This document shows positions 57,163 through 64,000 of a stretch of DNA of 64,000 nt, in pieces. The number at the start of each line of letters is the position of its first letter. The first letter of the stretch is position 1. This stretch comes from Paralithodes platypus. Taxonomy: Eukaryota; Arthropoda; Malacostraca; Decapoda; Lithodidae. The position numbers were made by a program, and so were the translations under genes. The notes below the pieces were generated by a model. That model worked only from the letters and a program-made list of their open reading frames with translations. It ran no database searches and was not told the origin of the DNA. The stretch spans positions 52,465,172-52,529,171 of the forward strand of contig CM064502.1 of the NCBI GenBank assembly GCA_032716605.1, read 5' to 3'.

Positions 57163-57513
57163 TTAAGGGGAGATGGGTCTTTTTCTAGACCCCCTTCTCC
57201 CTCGTGTTTAGCCCCATTAGTTTTTCAGATGTTCAGATGTTTGCCCCATTAGTTTGTCGATTTTAAGACCTTTCACCCCTTTTTTTGTCAATATTAAGAC
57301 CTTTCGTGCTATTTAAGTGTCGATTTGTTTTCCTGGCGAACGATAGTGAGCCTGTAATTTTGGAAGAACCGGCTACCGACAAATGTACACATTAATCTAG
57401 AAGGGGGATCTAATGGATGTGTGTTTTAAGTTTGATGGAGGTCTAGGGAGGGAACTAAAAGAGATATATAAAGATAATATAAATGAAGACAAAAATACGC
57501 CCATCCACCCGTA
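57163..57513. mobile_element. MITE-B copy 8
   Basis: TTAAGGGGAGATGGGTC left, CGCCCATCCACCCGTAA right. Its right end is shared with a MITE-A. Confidence 0.85.
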
Positions 57514-57714
57514 ACCCCTTCTGTACCGGCGACGTCCTTTTAAATATATTCTGGCTATTATTAGACCGTTTTATTCAGTTTCAAAAGGGCCTCCAGCAGT
57601 TAACAGGCTTTGAACAATCTCACTTAACCTTTTAGACTACCACAGATCATTCTTAAGCTGCACAAAATCCTCTAAATATAGTTAGAATAAAATTAAAAAG
57701 ACGTTGCCGGTATA
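57511..57714. mobile_element. MITE-A copy 14
   Basis: GTAACCCCTTCTGTACCGG left, GACGTTGCCGGTATAAG right with the last bases lost. Confidence 0.8.
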
Positions 57715-57819
57715 AGCTCATTTCAATAGAGGAACTACAGATTCCACTCCTGAGCCTTATGATCTGCGGAAGTTGTGGGAGAACGATTAAGATAGGATCG
57801 AAATAGAAAAAACTTACTG

Positions 57820-58034
57820 TACAGTCGCGCTAATAAGTCATGTTCCAGCTGCCATTACGTTTGGCTTGCTCTGTGCTGTATTAATGTCTGTCAGATGTTG
57901 TAAAGGGTGGGTAAGTGTAGGAACATGGTTGTATATTTCACTCGATAAGCAGAAATGAAGCTTAGATATTGCTGATACCAATTATTGATAAAAACATACT
58001 TGGTGCCGAGACATCACTTATTAGCGCGATTGTA
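57820..58034. mobile_element. Tc1/mariner-like MITE, copy 3
   Basis: TA-CAGTCGCGCTAATAAGT left, ACTTATTAGCGCGATTG-TA right. Confidence 0.85.
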
Positions 58035-58236
58035 CCGTACCGGCTGTTCAAAATATGATCAAGTATAAGGTATGTGTTATCCTTACCTTGCCATAGCTAG
58101 GCCAAGTGTAGTTATCGTAGTAAATACCAAGCTTCACACATCTATGCAACACGCCTCAGAATATTGTGAATTGTTCTTTCAAGGTTATATAAAAACATGT
58201 ATAGTACAAGTATGTAATCGGTAAAAACGAGGGTCA

Positions 58237-58618
58237 TTAAGGGGGGGTGACCTGCTTTTTGTTATTTATCTCCCTTTCTCTCTGTCTCTGGCTTGTATCC
58301 ATTCGGCCCCATTCAGCCAACTATTTTAAGACGTTTATCCCCATCTAGGTGTCGATTTCTTCCTGGCGAGCGATAGCGAGCCAGCATTATATGAAGAAAT
58401 CCGGCTTCGCCGGAGAAATTTTTCTATCGAAAAATGTACAATTTTAGCCTGCTGTCAAACAAAAATAAAAAATATGCTGGCTCGCTACCGCTCACCAGTA
58501 AAAAATAGACACTTGGATGGGGATAAACGTCTTAAAACAGTAGGCTGAATGGAGCCAAATGGATACAAGCCAGAGAAAGATAGAAAAGGACAGACCAAAA
58601 ACATGTCACCCCCCTTAA
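58237..58618. mobile_element. MITE-C copy 6
   Basis: TTAAGGGGGGGTGACCTGC left, CATGTCACCCCCCTTAA right. Lies about 30 bp beyond the donor of the exon candidate at 58,648. Confidence 0.9.
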
Positions 58619-58647
58619 ATCTATACCAGAGGATAGGGTACACTAAC

Positions 58648-58895
58648 CTGCTGTTATGAAGAAAGCCTGCAAAACCTCCATACACAGCGTCGTGGGTGGG
58701 GTACACGTTGACACACTTGATGAATGAATTAATCAAGCCTTCCCGATCGAGTGTAGCAACATCATCAGCAGCAACATCAGTATCTGCCCGAGTTGCGTGT
58801 GGCACAGGGATCGTGTGACCTCGCGGGCATAACACCAAAACACAGACCACGAGATGGATCAGGGTAGGAACGCGTGAGAGGACGTCCACTGCCCT
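58648..58895 (-). CDS. candidate exon with hydrophobic leader, gene unknown
   Basis: Minus strand: acceptor TTTCTCCTTACAG ends at 58,896, 248 bp follow (82 codons plus 2), then donor CAG/GTTAGTG at 58,647. Incoming phase 0, outgoing phase 2. Peptide: a hydrophobic stretch TLIHLVVCVLVLC that could be a signal peptide or anchor, an Asp/Ala-rich linker, then DREGLINSFIKCVNVYPTHD and AVYGGFAGFLHNS. No ATG lies before the hydrophobic part, so the start would be in an upstream exon. Codon use looks coding and no repeat overlaps it. Family not recognised. It is in phase with the candidate exon at 49,423. Confidence 0.45.
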
Positions 58896-59405
58896 CTGTA
58901 AGGAGAAACTATGATAGGCCCTTTACAGTAACCATCTTCCTGCAAACCTCGTGTTTGTATACCGTAGTGGTCAGTTAACTACAAAAGTCCGTTCACCGTT
59001 CCTGTGTCTTTGTCACGGAGGAAAGTAAGAGACTTAACTATGAAGTAGGCCATCATCTGTAGACCACAGTATGGCAAAGTCACAAAACGTGTTCATGCAA
59101 GATTCTATGAATATCAGTGGTGATAAACGAGAGAAGTATATATGTATGTATAATATACATACATATATACTCAGGCACATATCCCATAGCTGTAGGTGGC
59201 CGATTCGAGACAGAGCCCGAAATGAAACTACATTTAAAGTTCCTATTCTTAGGGTCCGGTACCACTTTCGCGTTCCCTCGCCCCTTGATCTGTCAGACTT
59301 ATTGAAGTTATCCGTATATACTCCAAGCAGTGGATATATGTCACACGTCGTTAAGTCGTCACATGTCATAAAGTACAAAATATATAGGTAGATAATATGC
59401 CAGGA
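58896..59405. other. no gene; decayed 41-bp-type inverted patch
   Basis: 59,130-59,170 contains a short ATACATACATATAT palindrome. Nothing else supported. Confidence 0.35.
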
Positions 59406-59753
59406 TTAAGGGAGGATGTAGGGTTTTTCTGCACCATCGTCTCCCTTGTGTTTAGCACCATTCGTTTTGAGATGCTATGACGCTCGTTCCATTAGTTTGG
59501 TGATTCGCCCCATTTCGTTGTCAATTTTAAGACCTTTCGTGCCATTTAGGTATCTATATTTTTCTGGAGAGCGACAGCGAGCCTGTAATTTGAAGAGGAA
59601 GCGGCCTTCGGCCGGGACGTTTTTTTACCGAAATGTACAAATTTATCTAGAATTTTTTTGGGTGTATTTTATTAAGCTTGATAGAGGTCTAGGAAGGAAA
59701 CCAAAGAATCCATAAATAAATAGGCCAACAAATAAACTCTATGCCTCCGTTAA
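59406..59753. mobile_element. MITE-B copy 9
   Basis: TTAAGGGAGGATGTAGG left, TATGCCTCCGTTAA right. About 40 bp around AATATGCCAGGATTA is present on both sides, a duplication larger than TTAA. Confidence 0.8.
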
Positions 59754-59959
59754 GTACAAAATAGAAACGCAAATATATGCCAGGATTAAAAGTGTATATC
59801 GTGGCCGCCATGAACACGAAGATAGACCCCTATATTCTCCCGGTAGAGTGCCCTAGTTGGTTGTATCGTGTTGGGAGGCTGCATCTCATGTCCACTCCGC
59901 CTGAATTGGACACGCGATGGTGCTCTCACTTCATAACCTGGCCCGGCAGGGTTTCAAAC
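59754..59959. other. unique-looking sequence
   Basis: No feature beyond the flanking duplication mentioned for the MITE. Confidence 0.35.
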
Positions 59960-60262
59960 ATAAGTCTGCTTGATAGTGAATAAAAGCCGAAAATCGCTAG
60001 AATGATGCCAAAATCTCTAGAATACTACTCTAAAGTGGTTCAAATCTCCAGAATATTGCTAGATTTATGTCCTCTTGATAGTAAATAAAAGCCGGAAATC
60101 ACTAGAATGATGCTAAAATCTCTAGAAAACTACTCTAAAATGTCTCAAATCTCCAAAATATTGCTGGAATTTATCTCGCATAGGTGTAAATATATGCCTC
60201 TAGACCGAAGTAGATACCTCTAAATTAAGTGAGAAAGACGTAGCTAAATTGGCAACTCTATC
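59960..60262 (-). repeat. dispersed repeat family K, copy 3 with internal duplication
   Basis: Two tandem units of about 93 bp (CTTGATAGTGAATAAAAGCC and CTTGATAGTAAATAAAAGCC) followed by the family end TAGCTAAATTGGCAAC. Confidence 0.65.
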
Positions 60263-60384
60263 CCAGGCCCGGAGCTACTACCTGTGTCCCCGTGTCCACA
60301 TACGGTCCACACAGACTCAGATTTATTTGTTTTGCAACCCAGATGGACCAGTTCGAACCGACATGGATACAAAATCGCCTTTGT

Positions 60385-60445
60385 AGTTATGCCACCCAAT
60401 CTCAGGAATTACGGCGTCTGGCAATATATATATATATATATATTT
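60385..60445 (+). mobile_element. 3' end of the (ATAG)-tailed retroelement, decayed
   Basis: TTACGGCGTCTGGCAATA then (AT)n, parallel to the ends at 32,730 and 42,700. Confidence 0.5.
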
Positions 60446-60616
60446 ATGGAAACTGTTTTAGGAATGTCAGTGTTAACGTTAGTTATATAACCATATTTAC
60501 ATTTCAGTGTTAAACAAATATCTTATAGAACCAATTTTGTTTGAGAAAGAGAAGCAAACAGAAGTCCACGATTTGTTAAGAGTGACTTTACACTCGGTAT
60601 CACCGATATATTGTTG

Positions 60617-60977
60617 TTAAGGGGAGACGGTCGTTTTTCTGGTCCCCTTTCTCCCTCGTGTTTAGTCCCATTATTTTTTAGATTTTTAGACGTTCGGCCC
60701 ATTTGTTTGGCGATTTTAAGACCTTTCGTCCCATTTCGTTATCAATTTTAAGACCTATCGTGCCATTTAGGTGTCGATTTTTTCCTGGCGAGCGATAGCG
60801 AGCCTGTAATTGTAAGAGGAACCGGCCCTACCGAAAAATTTACAAATTTATCTTGAGGTGGGGGGGGGGGGGGTCTAGGGGATGTTTTTTCTAAGTTTGA
60901 GGGATGTCTAGCGAGGAAACTAAGAATTTATGAATTAATGAATTTATAGGCCAAAAAAGCAGTCAGTGTCCCCTTAA
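60617..60977. mobile_element. MITE-B copy 10
   Basis: TTAAGGGGAGACGGTCG left, AGTCAGTGTCCCCTTAA right; a G run of 13 at about 60,859. Confidence 0.85.
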
Positions 60978-61367
60978 CTTAGCCTAGCCTAAAATAATGT
61001 AGCTTTTGTATACATTTCTTTAGCCCATTTCAGTTTAGATATTATAGATTCTTAGAACATCGCACCAGTCTTGTGTCCATGTAAGGAGACAATCACATGA
61101 AAAGTGGTAATACCATGGCCAAACTGAAATATATCATTTACACAAAGAAAGCCTCACCAAAGTTCCCTCGGGTGAACCACTGATTTGCATATTACTTCTC
61201 TCGTTATTTTGAAAGTGTTTCCAAACACAAATATGAACCAAAATCAGACAACGCATTGGTATGAAATTGAAATAGTATTATTAAGCTTCATTATATCTAT
61301 TGAAAAACAAAAAAAGTTGATGTATGTATATACCAGCATGTGTAGGCATATTGCAAAGCAAACTTAC
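60978..61367. other. AT-rich sequence, nothing recognised
   Basis: No feature supported. Confidence 0.4.
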
Positions 61368-61408
61368 GACCACACACACACACACAGACACACACACACA
61401 CACACACA
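61368..61408. repeat. (AC)n microsatellite
   Basis: AC run with single G and T interruptions, directly before the SINE. Confidence 0.9.
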
Positions 61409-61884
61409 GCCCGTAGCCTAGTAGGTAGAGCTCTCGTCTCACACACGAGGGGTCGGGGGTTCAATCCCCGGCCGGGCGGAGACAAATTGGGCTTGTCTCC
61501 TTTCATGTGTTAGCCTCAGTTCACCTAGCTGTAAATAGGTACCTGGAATAAGTGGACGACGTTGTGACGTCCCATCTGGGGTTGGCAAAAATGGTACAAG
61601 GCGAGATGGGTATCATATGGTTCACCTAAGCTGATGGCTACCTAAGCCTTCGGGCGAGACGGTACCGTCTATAGTGAGAATGGTACCATACAGATCCACC
61701 CTAAGCCTTCCTTTCCAATGTCGCCAATTGGCTAAAATACAGACTACACACACATCCACAGCCATTCCAACAGTACATAAAACACTTAACATGCATTTCA
61801 CGCAATACATTCCCAGTTAAGGAGGCGCGATAATAATGAGCTTAGCTCGCATTGCGTGGATTCCCCTTGACGAACAAGTAACTG

Positions 61885-61890
<6 letters not shown>
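61409..61890 (+). mobile_element. tRNA-derived SINE embedded in (AC)n, copy 2
   Basis: Head with CCGTAGCCTAGTAGGTAGAG (box A) and GGGGTTCAATCCCCGG (box B), body, and end AACTGAGTAAC followed by (AC)n. Contains TAAGTGGACGACGTTGTGAC, missing from copy 1. Few other differences, so both inserted fairly recently. Confidence 0.85.
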
Positions 61891-61939
<49 letters not shown>

Positions 61940-61960
61940 CGCACACACACACACACACAC
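61891..61960. repeat. (AC)n microsatellite
   Basis: Continues the AC repeat on the 3' side of the SINE. Confidence 0.95.
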
Positions 61961-62089
61961 CATATGTAATGAAACTATAATATACAAATACTGTAAGATG
62001 CATAAGTGGACATTTGGTCAAGGTAACTCAGAGTAGTCAATTATTTATTCAAGCAGTATCTTGGAAGCTTGGACTAAGGGGATAATAAA

Positions 62090-62448
62090 TAAAAGGGGAA
62101 GGGTTTATTTTTTGGTCGATTATTTTATATATATATATTATTCTAGTTTCCTCCCTAAACCTCCATCAAACTTAAAAAAAAAAAAACATTCATTGGATCC
62201 CCCTTCTAGATTAATTTGTACATTTTTCGGTAGAAAAATGTCCCGGCCTTCTTCCGAAATTACAGGCTCACTATCGTTCGCCAGGAAAATAATCAACACT
62301 TAAATAGCACGAAAGGTCTTGATAATGACTAAGAAGGCGAGAGGTCTTAAAATCGCCAAACTAATGGGCCGAACGTCATAAAATCTGAAAACTAATGGGG
62401 CTAAACATGAGGGAGAAGGGGGTCTTGAAAACGGCCCATCTCCCCTTG
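62090..62448. mobile_element. MITE-B copy 11
   Basis: Left end eroded (AAAAGGGGAAGGG), right GGCCCATCTCCCCTTGA. Confidence 0.75.
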
Positions 62449-63703
62449 ATTTGTGTATACAGTAGATACAGTCGACATCCTCCCAACTTCATGTCTCTTA
62501 TACAGATTCTTCTAGGCAGTATTGGCTGAATAATGTGGTTATAAATTAATCCTGTGGCTATACTGAATCCAAGCTAAAACGATTTTATTTTATTTTGAAA
62601 ATATATGGTACTCTTTTAAGAAATGTTAAGATATCCTTTCTTATTTCTCAGTCACCATACACTCTCCTATGGTACATTCTGTGCTTAATTATTATTAAAT
62701 ATATTCTGCAAATATTACAATGGTATTCATATTAATATACCGTATTAGACATGATCTTAACCATTTATTCTGAAAACCTCGCATGTGGATCTCTCATTCA
62801 ATGTTGGCGGTGGTTAGTTCAATGGGGACGACATTGGCGTGAATTGATGCATGTCTGGCCTCCCCAATAGCTCATACAACATTGAAAGAGCCTGATTTGT
62901 GGAAGGATTACTAGGTTACAGAACAAACATGATTACAAAAAAACACCAGAAATACTCCGACCAGTTTTGTAAATGAATTAATCCTTAGCTGAACCACATT
63001 TTCGTTCTGGAGATCATAAAGAGGTAATATACCGTATTGTTACGATATTAACAGTGTATATTTTAAAAATTCTCCTGTATATCTACTTCGCCTTTCTTGT
63101 GTAAAATGTATATATCCGCTAATGTACCCAATATATATACTATTCCAAAATATGTGTTTTCTTTTTGTATACCCAACTCTTCTCTCATATATACATCTTA
63201 CCGACCTCCATCTAATCATTCTAATGCATAATACACATATTTTTTAATAGATATCTGTCTTCAAATATTCCCTCTTCCTATTTCCCTTTTATTTCGATTT
63301 CCTGTAAAATGCTTGTTGTCTTATAATTTCTCTATTCTCTTTAATACTATTATCAATGCAATTATAATTCGCTGCATATAATATAATTTTTCACTTTTCC
63401 TCTCCCAATCACCTTTTCCTCTTGCTCTGTCTCCTAGGTTTCCTTTTCTTCCAAAACACTCTTCATTTTCTGATATTCCAAATCTATCTATACTCTCTAC
63501 CAGTACACTCCATATGTACTATATATACTTTACTAATACTACTCCTTTACCCGCACTCCATCTGTACTTCCAAACTCCACCGCCAGTATACCAACATTCT
63601 ACCAGGACTCAACAAGTATTACGTCACCAGTACTCTCCAATACTCCATCACCAGTATAACCAACGCAACATTAGTACCGCCATGTGTTAACTAATACACA
63701 CAC
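62449..63703. other. AT-rich sequence, nothing recognised
   Basis: No supported gene; pyrimidine-rich from 63,060 onward. Confidence 0.4.
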
Positions 63704-64000
63704 CAGTAATCCTCACCATTCAACCAGTACACCCCACCACTCAACCAGTAATCCTCACCACTCAACCAGTGCACCCCACCAGTCAAACAGTACACCCCAC
63801 CACTCAACCAGTACACGCCACCACTCAACCAGTACACCCCACCTCTCAACCAGTACACCCCACCACTCAACCAGTACACCCACCACTCAACCAGTACACC
63901 GCACCACTCAACCAGTACACCGCACCACTCAACCAGTACACCCCTCCACTCAACCAGTAGCCTATACCCCACCACTCAACCAGTACACCCCACCACTCAA
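63704..64000. repeat. 21-bp minisatellite, continues past the window
   Basis: Tandem units ACCACTCAACCAGTACACCC with small length changes. Frames on both strands stay open (HPTTQPV-type) for the usual reason. The right end is cut by the window. Confidence 0.9.

Noticed and set aside
61412..61485. tRNA gene candidate
   Set aside because: Box A and box B are good but no closing acceptor stem follows, and the same sequence heads a SINE at 38,525-38,980.
63704..64000. CRISPR-like array
   Set aside because: Contiguous 21-bp units without spacers in a eukaryotic context: a minisatellite.

Overview
The window is eukaryotic and almost entirely non-coding. It is AT-rich, dense in (AT)n, (AC)n and (AG)n microsatellites, and packed with nested transposable-element copies, tRNA-derived SINEs, non-LTR (LINE) remnants, Penelope-like fragments and small fold-back DNA elements. 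The repeat load and the LINE peptide styles suggest an invertebrate, most likely an arthropod such as a decapod crustacean. That is inference, since no host gene is identifiable enough to fix the taxon.

The clearest coding unit is a non-LTR retrotransposon on the minus strand (about 17.25-20.6 kb). It carries an N-terminal C4HC3 PHD-type zinc finger, a reverse transcriptase with a YLDD catalytic box, and a C-terminal zinc knuckle plus restriction-like endonuclease. It is broken by what looks like one missing base near 19,644 and ends in a poly(A) tail. A 5'-truncated tail of the same family lies at 32.85-32.9 kb.

Other retroelements are fragments. They include LINE 3' ends at 8.0-8.35, 26.9-27.6, 34.6-35.35, 43.9-44.2, 44.4-46.9, 46.9-47.3 and 50.9-51.2 kb, an RTE-like endonuclease start at 40.1 kb, a solo LTR with 5-bp target duplication at 33.7-34.3 kb, and three Penelope-like segments with hammerhead-like cores (0.75, 7.4 and 24.2 kb). 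DNA-type elements are at least 36 short TTAA-flanked fold-back MITEs (called A to E here), three Tc1/mariner-like MITEs flanked by TA, and several larger fold-back or perfect palindromes.

Layout: 0-6 kb has microsatellites, a 1.1-kb fold-back of ACGAGT-type subrepeats, an 18-bp minisatellite of exactly 29 units, and a nested MITE. 6-17 kb has palindromes, SINEs and MITEs. 17-21 kb is the PHD/RT/endonuclease element. 22-24.4 kb has a fold-back, a 20-bp minisatellite, a CpG-rich unique stretch and an exon-like block. 24-33 kb is AT-rich with LINE and MITE copies. 33-36.5 kb is a degenerate satellite split by a solo LTR, a LINE and MITEs. 38-52 kb has SINE and LINE copies embedded in microsatellites. 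52-62.5 kb is mainly MITEs. The right edge is a 21-bp minisatellite.

A host gene may run on the minus strand. Exon-like blocks at 58,895-58,648, 49,423-49,245 and possibly 23,840-23,770 have plausible splice sites and mutually compatible phases. The first two would encode a hydrophobic leader and a domain faintly resembling the farnesoic-acid O-methyltransferase (FAMeT) domain. This is a hypothesis built from splice signals and composition only.
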